In this document: positions 35,625 through 49,378 of the stretch, piece after piece
Position numbering within the stretch: the stretch's first letter is position 1
Layout: each line of letters begins with the position of its first letter
Source: Ricinus communis
Lineage: Eukaryota; Streptophyta; Magnoliopsida; Malpighiales; Euphorbiaceae
Length of the DNA: 64,000 nucleotides
Direction of reading: 5' to 3'
Assembly (NCBI RefSeq): GCF_019578655.1
Contig: NC_063264.1
Location: 16,542,429 to 16,606,428, forward strand
Notes under the pieces: generated by a model
Database searches by the model: none
What the model saw: the letters and a program-made list of their open reading frames with translations, nothing else
Told to the model about the DNA's origin: nothing
Program-made: the position numbers and the translations under genes

Positions 35625-38600
35625 TGCACTACCAACAGATAACAGACCCTGAATTCTAGGTTTCTGACAATTACATTTTTGATTTGTAAGTATTTCCTAT
35701 TTCTTTACTTGTAAATGAATTTTAGAGGTTTTTTCTCCATGCATCATTTGTTTATATCTTTACTTTTGCTCAAATTATGGTGTGACCCGCATGGATATGG
35801 CAATCTTAATATTTTAATAACAAAAGAATTTATTTATCTTGTTTCCATATGATCTATTATTTCCTCTGTTGATTGGTTGATCTTCCACTTGTGAATTGTA
35901 AAATACCAAACAGTTTTAATTGATATTTCCTTTTCTCCTTTCCTGTCAAGAATACCAACAATATTAGTAGACTTTACAAATTTCTACAAGTGTGACTCTG
36001 CAATAAAAACTAAGTTATACAATACTTTTGTGTCTTTTTTAAGTCCATTAATTGTCTGCATTCGTCCTTTATCACTTATATCCATCATAATTAGATAAAT
36101 TGGCTACTTTCGGGACATTGTAGAAGAAAAACTGCTACTTCATGAATAGACCCACCGGTAATAGTAATAGGCTGTTTCTTTTCCAACATTGTGTCTATTT
36201 TAAACTTATCATCTTTACTTCTTTCTTTTTATATTTCTTAATGAGTTCAAATTACATTACTGGATTATAATTGTCTGTAGTCTGAATTGAAACAAACATA
36301 TGAGTAGTAATTAAGAGTCCATTATAATCTAATAAAATTTATTAAAGAAAATATGGCTTATAACTGAAGATAATTAAAATTTCCATTATAATAGTCATAA
36401 TATTATAACACTGGTTTAGCTTCTTTTGTCGGTGAAAGTATTAAATTTAATAGTTTATTAATTTATTACTGATTGTGCTACAGTTCAAATGCAAGTTTAT
36501 TTACTGTTTTCTCTTTTCCAGTAGTTCTAATATTATTTTATAGTTGTTCTTAATTCGCTTTTAGTTTCTTTTATTTTATAATTTATTTGTTTATTTGCAT
36601 TTTTATTTGTTAATGTCCTTTACTAACCTAAATTTTTTCATAATGACAGATTCTACTTATCCGGTTTAGAGATCCTAAGCGATCTTCTTTAGACTTTTAG
36701 GATTAGTTTAGTTAATTAATTAGTTTTTCTTATTTGATTGTTTTGAGGCTTTTAAGCATGGTTGTAATTAATTTCCCTTAATTGTCCTGATCTCCTTAAT
36801 CCCTTTCTGGATTTCTTTTTTCTCCTCCCCCCTTCTATGTATGTTCTTTTTATTATATTTAGGTTTTCACCACATATGTCTATAAGGGAATATAAAACCA
36901 ACTTAGAATTTATGAGTGATCACTCCACATGCCTAAGATAAAATGAACAAAGCTTATCAATGTAAGCTTAGTATGCCTCATAGTTCGTTTTTAACATGCT
37001 AAGCTAAAATGAATTCAGCACCTAGATTTAGGTAATAAAATTATACTCTAATTTGGTCACCTTGCATGTAAAAGTTTTGTGTGCAACTTATAGGATTAGT
37101 TGGGGGTACCAATTAGGTTAGAATTATTTGCTCACATCACAAAGAATTAGATAAAAAGTAGAATTGACTAGATTAATGTAATTTGATTAAGCTAGAAAAA
37201 GATTCATTTACTTTAGTGGAATCTAGGTGAGCCTAGGCAGATAGGGATGCCTCTTCAAACCTTCTATGTGATATTGAAAAGGGGAATATTAGGCTCTTCA
37301 CAAGGGATAACAAAGCTGTGTATCCTTACTCTCTTATTTATGTCGATATTTTTCGGTGGCGACTCCACTTTTTCAATGATAACATGATAATTGTGGTCTT
37401 CTAGTTCCCTAGAGCAAACGATTCATTTTGAAACGAGCCTAGTATGAAGAGCGGTTTCTCAATACAGTGACGTGGTTTAAAATCACTTGGGGCCTAAGTC
37501 TAAAAACTATTGCACTTACACATTCCTACTATATGGCGAAGGGGATGGAAAATTTTTGAACTAACTAAAAAATACTCGGTATTAATTGGTAATTCATCTA
37601 ATTAACTACTTTAGTGCATTTCTAATCTTAATCTAAAAATTCAATCCTACAATCCTATAAGAAAATATACATTACTACTCCTACTAATTAAATTAATTAA
37701 TGATTACTCTATTTCAAACTCACACAATGATTAATCTTGATCCCAGCCTTGAGTGATTTGCAACCTCCTCATTGTGTCGAGAAATTCTTCTTCATACTAG
37801 GCCAATTTCAAAAAGAGTCTTTCTGTCTAGAAAATTAGAGTCGCCACCCGAAATGTTAGTACAAATAGGAGAGCAAGGATGATGTTCATATGCCTATTCT
37901 TCACTAAAGAAAGCAGAGTTCTGGAAGCCTTTTCATATTAGAAATGGATCCAATCAAACTAGGAGCTTCTTCCTTTCATTCCAGAACCCAGTAGGCCTTT
38001 GTTGATCAAGATCAACTAAAACCCTAACCTTCATGTTAAAAATGAACTCGAAGGTGTAATAATGACAGATTCTAACCTAAATTTTTTCATAATTATAGAT
38101 TCTACTTATTCGGTTTAGAGATCCTAAGCGATCTTCTTTGGCCTTTTAGGATTAGTTTAGTTAATTTCTTATTTGATTGTTTTGAGGCCTCCTTAATCCC
38201 TTTCTGGATTTCTTTTGTCTCCTCCTCCCTTCTATGTATGTTTTATTTTATTATTTTTAGGTTTCCACCACACATGTCTATATAGGATTAAAACCAACTT
38301 AGAATTTATGAGTGATTACCCATATGCCTAACATAAGACGTACGAAGCTTACCAATGTAAGCTTCGTACGCCTTTATTTTTAACATGCTAAGCTAAAATA
38401 AATTTGGCATCTAGATTTAGGTAATAAGATTGTACTCTAATTTGGTCACCTTGCGTGTAAAAGTTGTGGTTTTCTTCTAGGTTCCCTAGAGCGAACGACT
38501 CATTTTGAAACGAGCCTAGTATGAAGAGTGATTTCTCAAGACAGTAACGTGGTTTAAAATGACTTGGGGCCTAAGTCTAAAAAACTAATTCCTACTATAT

Positions 38601-39760
38601 GGCGAAGGGAATGGGAATTTTTTGAACTAACTAAAAAATACCCAGTATTAATTGGTAATCCATCTAATTAACTACTTTAATACATTTCTAATCTTAATCT
38701 AAAACTCAATCCTACAATTCTATAAGAAAATATACATTCCTACTCCTACTAATTGAATTAATTAATGATTAATCTATTTCAAACTCACACGATAATTTAT
38801 CTTGACTCCGGCCCCGAGTGATTTGCAACCTCCTCACTGTGTTGAGAAACTGTTCTTCATACTAGGCCAATTTCAAAAAGAGTCATTCGATCTAGAGACC
38901 TAGAACACAATGATCATGTAACCATAGAAAAAATTAGAGTCGCCGCCCAAAATGTCAATGCAAATAGGAGAGCAAGGATGATGACTTTGTTCATATGCCT
39001 ATTCTTCGCTAAAGAAAGCAGAGTTCTTGAAGCCTTTCATATTGGAAATGGATCCAATCAAACTAGGAGCTTCTTCCTGTCACTAGAACCCAGTAAGCCT
39101 TTGTTGATCAAGATTTACTAACCTTCATGTTAAAAATGAACTTGAAGGTAAGTATCCAACTTGATAAAACCAACAAATAATTTTCCAATAGTTCTCGCAT
39201 TTTTCAGGTTGGTTTTGCTTAGGAGAAGGTTATGGAGAAACCTAGAAAAGGCTCTTTAAGAAATACAGTTGATCGATAAGCGTGTCAACCAGTCATTCCA
39301 TAAAAAACCAAGAGAAAATTGAAAATAAACCAAGGACCAACATCTATTTCTTTTAATCTCTGAAAGGGTCAAACAGGATAATGGAATTATTTTAATTTCT
39401 TTTCTAAACTAAAAATTCATTCTCTAACTTCTAGATTTTTTTGAGATGACTCTTCATCATCAACCCAGATACATTACAAAAGAAAAGGAGTCTACCAACT
39501 ACAATCTTCTCCGAGTGAAACATCTGCAAATTAGGAGGTTGAAGGGTCTTCTCTGAGCACTGAAGATTCTTCATTCTCTAAATAATTGCACCACAACCAC
39601 CCACCCAAAAGCTTCAGAACTACAATTTTAAAGGGGAAAAAGGAACTAAAAAGGCACTCTTGAAAAAAGGACCTAAAAGATAAATAATAAATATACGCTC
39701 CACTTAGAAAAAAGAGACGAGAGACAGAGAGAGTAAATATATTTCATGCTCCTGGAGTTT
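35625..39760. repeat. Segmental repeat, 3' tail, copy B, with internal tandem duplication
   Basis: Collinear with 12540-15490 (copy A) up to about 38058. At about 38090 it restarts from 'attctacttattcggttt' and repeats the same 1.4 kb with internal deletions up to 39760. Non-coding. Confidence 0.85.
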
Positions 39761-40589
39761 AGTGAAAAAGACCTGCCATCTTAATCTTGTGGTTATTATT
39801 TTCTTTTTTCCCCTCTTTCTTAACAATATTTAATTAATCATATAAACTTTTGCACCTTATTAATAAAATAGTTTAGTGCTAATATTTTTGGTATTTTAGT
39901 TCTAGTATTTTATTAGGACTAGGTTTTTTTGTTAAAATAGTAAAATTTGAAATATGCACATGGCTAGTGTTTTTACCATTATAGTGAAATATATATTATT
40001 TCCATGTAATTTTAACAGTTAACTAATAAAAGAAGGGGTAAATTGCAGGCACAGTCCTTCAACTTTAGGGCTAGTATCATTAAAGTTTCTAAATCTTAAT
40101 TTGTATCATTAAACCCTCTTGGACTTTAATTGGAGTATCATTATCATCCAACACTATTAAGACTGATAAATGGAAAGTTGACGGTACAACACCTAAGCTT
40201 TTCTCTAACTCATTCAACTGGACACATCAACTCATTAATGAATCTTAAGCTTATGTCTGAGTCAAGTTGCACATTACCGTTACCATTTCTCCTATTTCTT
40301 CTCTTCAACTCCTCTCTCATCTATTGCATTCATTCTAGATTACTAACGTCATTTAAAAATAATATGTAATAAGAGTAAATTAGTTTAATTATTACCATGT
40401 AATCATGTCAGCCTTTTAAACGACATAAGTCATTTTTGCCTCTATTTACGAACAACACAAACTACATGATATCTTGACGACTAACGTCATTTAAAAGTTT
40501 GATGTAATAAGAGTAAATTAGTTTTAATCACCGCCATGTAATCATGTCATCTTTTTAAACAATGTAAGTCATTTTTGCCTTCGTACTTC
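39761..40589. other. Spacer with MITE-like and short repeated sequence
   Basis: No gene. From 40256 it matches 53269 onward in the fourth copy. Two near-repeats of 'ataagagtaaattagttt' (40369 and 40508) lie about 140 bases apart. Confidence 0.55.
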
Positions 40590-41135
40590 AGAGTGCTGCC
40601 ATCCTAGAAGCCTGCTAGAATTTCTGCCCTCATCGGATCGTTTCTCTTGGCCAGACTATCACATGCCCACCAGTTTCCTTCTGGTTCGTCCACGAACCAC
40701 ACATCTACTAGAGGAATCATGCTCTGATACAATTTGTAACGACCCAGAACCAGATCACAATGAGATATTGTCCGATTTGGCTCCCATTGGCCTCACGGTT
40801 TTGTCGCCTTGGTGGATTCGAGATCCTAGAGGAGGTCACTCATCCTGAAATTTCTCCGAATCAAGCAGGTTTAACTTTGGAGTTCCTATAACCCTATAAC
40901 CAAATAATGAAAAGGCTTCTCATGTGATTAGTTCCAACTCTTTACATATATGTTATTAACCATTCTCTGCCCTGTTTCGATATGCAATTTCATTCATGTA
41001 CCCCGTACCTTAGAGTGTTGCCATTGTAGAAGCCTGTTATAAGCTGCTCCTTGTCCAAGCATCCTATCCTTGCCATGGCGTCCACTTTCGCCCTCATCGA
41101 ATCGCTTTTCTAGGCCAAGCTGTCACATATCTTCT
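40590..41135 (-). mobile_element. TRIM element, internal-LTR-internal arrangement (Cassandra-like)
   Basis: On the minus strand: internal sequence (41135-40977), an LTR (40946-40735), a primer-binding site (TGTATCAGAGCA, 40721-40732), then internal sequence again (40734-40590). Both internal parts share 'cgatccgatgagggc'-type sequence and 'cttctaggatggca'-type sequence. One LTR between two internal parts is what recombination in a tandem TRIM leaves. No coding capacity. Confidence 0.6.
40735..40946 (-). repeat. TRIM LTR with a 5S rRNA-like promoter region
   Basis: 212 bp with plus-strand ends TGTAACGACC...CTTTACA. On the minus strand, 40886-40825 reads GGAACTCCAAAGTTAAACCTGC, a spacer and GGATGAGTGACCTCCTC. 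This follows the A-box and C-box regions of plant 5S rRNA in order and at similar spacing, as in Cassandra LTRs. Similarity is partial, so the pol III promoter may be decayed. A second copy is at 53743-53954. Confidence 0.55.
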
Positions 41136-44100
41136 TCACTAAAAAAATACCATATGTATTTATACTTTCCTCTAATTGATATTAGCCACTATTTTTGTGT
41201 GTGTTATTAAAACCCATTAAGAAAAGCCACACAAGAGCAGCAAAAGTACGAAAATTATCCCACAAATAAAAAGAACTAGTCTAAATTAGAGAAAAAGACA
41301 GTTGTCTATGCATCTAAACAAAAAGATCTAATAATAATCAATCTTTAACGGTGATAATAACATAAAGAGTGTTTAATGCTAAAAAATAAGCAGAGTTTTG
41401 AATACACTTCTTGATGATATATAATTTCAATGGCCTTAAAAACTACATGAGTATCCAAATGGGGCCAATACCTATACCCGTTCAGGTTATGCAATACAAC
41501 TTATATGTTTGGGGTACTGCTAATCAGCCTGCTCCAAAAACTCGGTTTAGGTGATTGTAACATGAATAGGAATATCATTGGTGATTATCATAAAATAGCT
41601 ATAAGAAGATATTTACGTCCCTGAACTTGTATCGATTAGTGAATTTAACACTTTAACTTTCAATTTAATTTAACAGACGCATGAATTCTTTTTTTTTTTT
41701 GTAATATCTAAACACCTTTAGCTTTCAATTTAACCTAACATATACATGAACTTTATTTTGGTAATATCTAAATGTCTTCTATGCAATACACTTGGACGTA
41801 TTTAATGATGATACAATGTCAAAAAGTGTTAAAATATCATAAAAAGAGCAAGTTCGAGTGTCTATTAGCTTGAATTGAAAGTTAGAGTATTCTTTACTAA
41901 TTAAATGACCAAAGTTCAAGGTATAAATATGCATTTGGCCAAAATAAAATAAAAATAATATGCACAATACATTAAACAGTAAAAGAATAATTTTTATTAA
42001 AATAAAATAAAAAAATACAATTACTTTTTCTAGCCTTACCGGACCTCCACCATCATCGGCCATTGTTACCACTACCACTTACCACCACCATCGCGGATCT
42101 AACAAAGAACCTTAGTTTAAAGGCCATTCATATTCATTGATCTCAATAGAGAGCCCCATGAAACACTAATCTAACTAATGAGAGCAATTGATTGTTCTCA
42201 CCTATATATCTGATATAAATTAGTTTTAGGCCATTTTTGTAATAGGACTAGTACTCATTCAATATTCTTGTTTTCTGAACTTGGATTTGCAATTCTTTAT
42301 TGCTTTTTTTTTTTGGTTACTTTCTACTATAATTGCAGCAAAAGATTATCAAGAGCTCATCTCCCAGACCTACTAGAATGCATTTAAACAATGAAACACA
42401 AAGTAGAACAAGAAAATTTCTTTGTTGTTTTGGGTCATATCTGACCCTTTAGACTTGTTACAAGCTCTCTTAGCATTGATGTATAAAGAAGTATAATTGC
42501 TTTTGGAGAAGTGGTCTTTCCTTTCTTGCTTCTCTTTTCCACCAGAGAAAAATCAAGATTTTGGTTTCTCTAAAGCTCTCTTTTATGTACAAGTCAAACA
42601 TGAATCTTTGTAAAGAACTGTTTCAGGAATTAAGTATATATATATATATATACACACACGTGTGTGTGTGTGTATGGGCGCATTGCATTTGGGTGCAACT
42701 TTTTCTAATGTAAATAACCTTTCCTCTGATTGGAAAAAGAAAAAATATAGTGGCCAAATAAGTTATACTTGTCATTCAGTGAGGAGGTCTTAAAACAAGA
42801 CTCAATTTTTGAACACTTAGAAACTGTATGATTGGTTGAAATCTAATATCCTTTTTCATCATAACAATGAATTGTTGCAATCTGAATAGAACTATACTAA
42901 TTTGATGAAGTAAACACATGCTTTTGGGACTGGTTCCATATAAAGAATGTAGCAAAATTACAAATTTTATATCAAATAATACAAGCAATTTCATTTATGA
43001 GATTTATTCTTCTTAAATTTAAATAGGACAGGGAAAGAAAGAAGAAGAAGAACAGGGAAAGGGAGAATTAATGGTGATAATTATTTTGTTAATCTAATAG
43101 ACTCACTATTAGCCACATCAGCTTTAAGTAACTCTGATAATTATTTTATTACGTCGAAGAGCTTAAATTACAGGTTTTTGACAATTTAAGAGTTTATTTA
43201 CGTTTAAAAATAGTTAAGGGCTAATCCGCTATCGCATTAAACATTAGGGCCAAAAGTGTACCTTTTCCCTTTAGTTTTAATGAGAAGAATTAGTTTTTTT
43301 GTTATCTTTTATCTTAAATAGTTGAAAACCTCAGTTTATTTCTATTATTTTCATACACAACTAATTCCAACACTTACTATCATTACCATAGACATCTTAG
43401 TTTTTTAATCACCAAAATTGGTAATTAAATTTCAGTTTGATGTATCCCCTATGATACATGTTGAAAAAATTAAATTGATATCAAATTCGTTAATTTGGAT
43501 GCATAAATTATTTGCATAATGTATATTAATTTAACTTTGAATTATTTTTTATCTTTGAATTTAGTTGTATATATTATTTTCATTATGTGTATTAATTACT
43601 AAAAAAGTAATAAATAATTGAATGAGTTACCTATGATTTTTCTAACAAATCAATAAATAAAAAAGATCTACTTATGATCTTTTTCTATAAAAGAATTCAA
43701 GGAAATTAGAAAAATTTAAAAATATTAATTATTTTAAAAAAGTTTAATTCTTGATAATAAGTTTAAGAACTGAATTTAACTTTCCATTATAAGGACCAAA
43801 TTAAGCTCTTTGACTGATAAAAAAAATGACAAAAAGAGTTAATAATTAACTAGAGCAACTATTATGGAGGCATTATTGTACTTTTTAAAAATCAAAATTG
43901 GACTTGTAAATTTGTCCAGATTTTAGGAAGATTATAGTAATTAACTCATATTTATATACAAATGTATTAATATTTAGATATATTCTTTTGATAGGAGAAT
44001 GTTGTTATTAATAATTAATATAAAATTAACAAAATTGAGCAATGCATTTTACCAAATTTTAGAAAATATGATTATATTATAATGCTAAAAAGTTATTTTG

Positions 44101-45857
44101 AATTACAAATTAAAAAAAAAAGGAACTTGAACTTAAGACCTTGCTGAAATTAGTATATGCAACTAATTCTTTTATTTTGTTTTTTGATGTAAGAACTTAA
44201 ATAGAATTACATGCCAACTATTACATGTAACAATTGCTATCATATATTTTCTTTTAAATACATTGTAAAGGTAATTCCAAAAACAATACAGTCTAAGTTT
44301 CAATAAATAAATGATGAAACTCATTAGCTTATCTATTGATAAGATAATACAATTTTTTTTTTAAACAATGTTAAAAATTTTAAAATTTATTTAGGAATCG
44401 CAGTTGGACCGATATTTCTAGGTACCTGACTCTATTTGACTGTTATGTAACATGTTCGAGTAATTTATACGTGTCGGTTTGAATATGAACACTCAAATAC
44501 CTGCTCCGAACACGATTATTAAAACAGATACATGTATATAGTATTCAAATTCAGTATCTGATACTCGGTTCAATGATATACATATATATCATGTATGAAA
44601 TAAAATAATAAAAAATAAAATTATAAGGTTTTGTTAAAAATTACGTATAATTTTGTACTTTTTATTAATATATCTTAGAATTTAATTATTGTAAACGAGT
44701 ACTTATTTAATTTTTTGAATATTTATGTAAAGAGATATTTAACGGGCAGGATATCCGATATCTATTTAAATATCCAAAAATTTATTTTATAACTATATAT
44801 ATTAAATGAGTTTTGAAGGAGTTCAGATAGTATATATGTATGTATTTTTATTCAAATTCAGACAAATTTAAATATCAAAAATAATTTTTTAAAATAAATT
44901 TAGAACAGATTTAGGTATATATATTTCTAATCGAATTTGAATTTAAATTTTGTTAAATAGATGAAATATCTGTGGTCACTCTTAATCTTGTTGGGTTAAG
45001 AAAAAAGACTACTGAATTAGCTTGCAAAGCGAAAAGAAAAAGAAAACGTTGTACAGGGCATATGTGCAAAATTTCTGAACAAAAATTAATTAACCTCACA
45101 TAACAAAGATCCGCATTTTCAAAACTTTGACAAAAGACCCACTCCACTGGCATCGGCGATTAAACGCAAGCAAGCGCATTAGAAGAATATGCCAATCGCT
45201 AATAAAAAGTAATTCAAATTAGAAGAAAAAAAGAAGAAGAAACTAGCCGTTGGGGTCACAAATTCAAATGGTACATATATTGGGTCACAACACAAGTTGC
45301 CCATTTTTCTTCATATAAAGACAAACAAATCTCTTCTTCTTCCTCCTCAATTCTCTCTCTTTCTCTCTCTAAACGCTCCTTCCTCTTTCTCTCTCTCAAT
45401 GCTCCCCTCTCTCTCTCTTTCTCTAATTCTATTTGAAAAGCTTGTTGCGCATAGATCTGCATTGTACTTATCTTGAGAATTCGGTGAATATTGTTTTTAT
45501 TTGTTGAATTTATTTCCTTAAGATCGAAGCTTAAAATGGTTACAAATTGAAGGAAACAGTGTGTTTCATGATCTTTTCCTTTATGTAAATTGGACACGAT
45601 TATTTTAGAAATGGCAGGTTATACTTACCAAATGATTTGTCTCTCTGTTACTGACTTTCCTTAGATTTTCTTGCGATTGAATTGATTTCTTTATTTGAGA
45701 CGAGTGTATCGATTGCTTAATTTGGATCTATTGCTACTGCTTATCAAAATTGTAAATTATTATTTAGACAATAAAAAAGGTCTTTTATTGGTGGAAAATT
45801 ATAAATTATCATTAATCGATCTTTGAGTACTGGCCTGGGTGTAGACCCCGCAAAGAG
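40977..45857. repeat. Segmental repeat, head and middle, copy Q
   Basis: Collinear with 20666-22329 plus 29281-32688, without the CRM-like element: CATGA occurs once at 42599-42603. It contains the MITE at 41615-41950 and a TA/CA/TG microsatellite at 42636-42675. No gene. Confidence 0.88.
45334..45424 (+). promoter_or_regulatory. TC-rich leader upstream of the kinesin pseudogene, copy Q
   Basis: The same TC-rich tract as at 32061-32160, with small differences. Confidence 0.35.
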
Positions 45858-46874
45858 ACTTTACGATTAAGAATTTTTAATTAGAGATTTATAATGAAAA
45901 TGTCAAGGACCTGCTGAACTCAGAATCAGTTCAAAATCTCAAGCTTTTAGATGACCTAGAGGCATACGCATTTCTTTTTCTTTTTTTCTGAAAGAGTAGA
46001 TTTTCTAATAGGTGTTCTCTTGACTATATTTTGTGGTTCTCATATGCAGAAAGGTGTTGTGGTCAAGAAGTTGGTAGAAGAAACAACAACCAATGATCAG
46101 CATTTGAGGCATCTTATAAGTATATGTGACTAGTGAAGAACTGTATCTTTGCGTTGGCCTTTTTTGAAATCACCCATGATTTTCAGAATTTTGTAGACCT
46201 TGCTGGAAGTGAAAGAGCTTCACAGACACATGCAGATGGGGCGAGGCTCAGAGAAGGCGATCATATCAATCTTAGTTTGATAACTCTTACAACTGTGATA
46301 AGAAAGCTCAAGTCAGACTTGAATATTAGCATACTTTTTTATTGTCAAGTTTTATCTCATGTCTTGCTTTTTTCTCTAACTTTTACATGTAGAATATATC
46401 CTTCGTCATACCGATACTTGCATATTGTAATGGATTCTAAGATAACACCTAAGTTCTACTGTCAGAGCCATCTAAGCAAGTTCAATAAGTACTTGTCTGA
46501 TTCCTGTTGACTACATACTAAATTTCTTTTTTCCTTGCAGTGTTGCGAAAAGAAGCGGTCATATACCCTTCGGGGACTCCAGGTTCCCGGTAAGTTTTGG
46601 AAAATGAGATTGAAAACGAGCACGAGAAAATGAAGATTTCATTTCATATTCGGTGAGACCCAGCCAGAGTCTGTGAAAGAGACTTCTACAATATGTGGAG
46701 ACGTTTCATCAAAGGAAGGAACTTCATGTTATCATCATTCTATTTCAAGTAATATGAAGAAAATGCAAAAGATGGTTTAGAATGCAGTAGAGGAGACTGT
46801 GAGAAGCATAAGAGCTTATGTGACATAATTGAAGGAACATGTTGCCAAACTGCAATACCAAAAGCAGCTACTTG
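45858..46874 (+). pseudogene. Kinesin KIN-7 (NACK/HINKEL-like) pseudogene, copy Q
   Basis: Paralogue of 32689-34124. Blocks: 45858-45960, with motor sequence continuing into QNLKLLDD (missing in P); 46050-46118, VVKKLVEETTTNDQHLRHL; 46187-46312, [20 protein letters not shown] and [15 protein letters not shown], here without the stop seen in P; 46541-46874, the motor end and SIRAYVT...LKEHVAKLQYQK with stops. The two last exons are absent: sequence jumps from 'gtatagtatttgca' straight to the tail repeat 'ctaccaacag', a deletion of about 455 bases relative to P at a shared TTTGCA. The P-loop exons are missing as in P, so loss of the 5' exons predates the duplication. Confidence 0.8.
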
Positions 46875-49378
46875 TTTGCTAGGTATAGTATTTGCACTAC
46901 CAACAGATAACAGACCTTGGATTATAGGGTGGAACCCAATTTCAAACCTTCTACATTTGTGACAATTGCATTTTTCATTTGTAAGTATTTCCTATTTCTG
47001 TACGAGTAAATGAATTTTAGAGGTTTTTTCTCTGTGCATCATTTGTTTATATCTTTACTTTTGCTCAAATTATGGTGTGACCAATGCGCATGAAGGAAGA
47101 GGGTCTCGATATGGCAATCTTAATATTTTAATAACAGAAGAATTGATTTATCTTGTTTCCATGTGATCTATTATTTCCTCTGTTGATTGGTCAATCTTCC
47201 AATTGTGAAGTGTAAAATACCAAACATTTTTAATTGATGTTTTCCTTTTCTCACTTTCCTGCCAAGAATACCAATAATGTTAGTAAACTTTATAAATTTC
47301 TACTAGTGTGACTCTGTAATAAAAACTGAGTTATTAAATACTTGTAATATTTTTGTGTCTTATCTTAAGTCCTCTAACCTTCTGCATTCTTCCTTTATCA
47401 TTTGTATTATCCATTATAATTAGATAAATTGGCTACTTTCTAGGCATTGTAGAAGAAAAACTACTACTTCATGATTCATACCTACTGGTAATAGGCTGTT
47501 TCTTTCCCAACATTTTCTCTATTTCAAACTTATCATCTTTACTTTTTCTTTTTATATTCCTTAATGAGTTCAAATTATATTAGTGTATTATAATTATCTG
47601 TAGTCTGAATTGAAACAAATATATGAGTAGCAATTAAGAACCCCATTAGAACCTAATAAAATTTATTAAAGAAAATAAATGGATTTTAAGTGAAAATAAT
47701 TAAAATTTCCATTTCAATAGTCATAATATTATTTGAGGCATATATTTGTGATATAGTAATCGAGTGTAACACTTTATCTTTTTGGTTTAGCTTCTTTTGT
47801 CAGTGGAAGTATTACATTTAATAGTTTATTAATTTATTCTTGATTGTGCTGCAGTCCAAATGCAAATTTATTTTCTATTATCTCTTTACCAGTAGCTTGA
47901 ATATTATTTTATAGTTGTTCTTAATTCGCTTTTAATTTCTTTTATTTTATAATTTATTTATTTATTCACATTTTTATTTGTTAATATGTCCTTTACTAAC
48001 CTAATTTTTTTTATAATGACAGATTCTACTTATCCGGTTTAGAGATCCTAAGCGATCTTCTTTGGACTTTTAGGATTAGTTTAGTTAATTAATTAGTTAA
48101 TTTCTTATTTGATTGTTTTGTGGCTTTTAAGCCATGATTGTAATTAATTTTCCTTAATCGTCCCGATCTCCTTAATTGCTTTATGGATTTCTTTTTTCTC
48201 CTCCCCCATTCTATGTATGTTTTATTTTATTATTTTTAGGTTTTCACCACACATGTCTATAAGGGATTAAAATCAACTTAGAATTTATGAGTGATCACCC
48301 ACATGCCTAACATAAGATGAACAAAGCTTACCAATGTAAGCTTCGTACACCTCATATCTATGTTCATTTTAACATGCTAAGATAAAATATGAATTCGACA
48401 CCTAGATTGTACTCTAACTTGGTCATATTGCATGTAAAAGTTTTGAGTGCAACTTAGGGCTAGTTGGGGGTACCAATTAGGTTAGAATTATTTGCTCACA
48501 TCACACATAGTAAATTAGATAAAAAGAAATTCATGCTTTAAAATAAGTAGAATTGACTAGATTAATGTAATTTGATTAAGCTAGAAAAAGATTTGTTTAC
48601 TTCAGCGGAATCTAGGTGAGCCTAGGCAGATAGGGATGCCTCCTCAAACTTTCTCTGTGATATTGTAGAGAGGAATATTAGGCTCTTCGCAAGGTTATGT
48701 ATCCTTACTCTCTTATTTATGTCGATATTTTTGGTTGACGACTCCATTTTTTCGATGATAACATGATAATTGTGGTTTTCTAGGTTCCCTAGAGCGAACG
48801 ATTCATTTTGAAACGAGCCTAGTATGAAGAGCGGTTTCTCAACATAGTGACGTGATTTAAAATCCCTTGGGGCCCAAGTCTAAAAAGCTATTGCACTTAC
48901 ACATTCCTACTATATGGCGAAGGGATTGGAAAATTTTTAAACTAACTAAAAAATATCCAATATTAATTGGTAATTCATCTAATTAACTACTTTAATACAT
49001 TTCTAGTCTTAATCTAAAACTTCAATCCTACAATCCTATAAGAAAATATATTTTTATATTTTAAATATAGCTCACTTGGCTACATATACCTGTAACATAC
49101 ACCTTAAATGTGGAGCAAATTGATCAGTTTTTTAAATATTAAGATCAATTGAGCCAAGAAATTAATCTTAGGGTGATTTGGACCCAGCCAACAAATTCAA
49201 GGGGCAAAAATTGCTACTTAAACCGTATAAAAATCAAAGTCAGCTACCTCTTTTAATTAAATCCTTTAATTGGTTTGACTTACAGGAAGAAGAGAAGAAA
49301 AGAGATACTTCCTCCATCATACTAACTAATAGATTAGTTCTAATTATACAATAATTTCTAATCTTAAAAAAATAATAT
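46875..49378. repeat. Segmental repeat, 3' tail, copy C
   Basis: Collinear with copy A (12490-15765), with an internal deletion between about 49050 and 49120. It is cut by the Athila-like LTR in the sequence 'cttaaaaaataatat', which is uninterrupted in copy A at about 15743-15757. Confidence 0.85.

Noticed and set aside
40663..40848. Small plus-strand frame repeated at 53671-53856
   Set aside because: It overlaps the TRIM primer site and LTR antisense to the element. Its conservation reflects the repeat, not coding.
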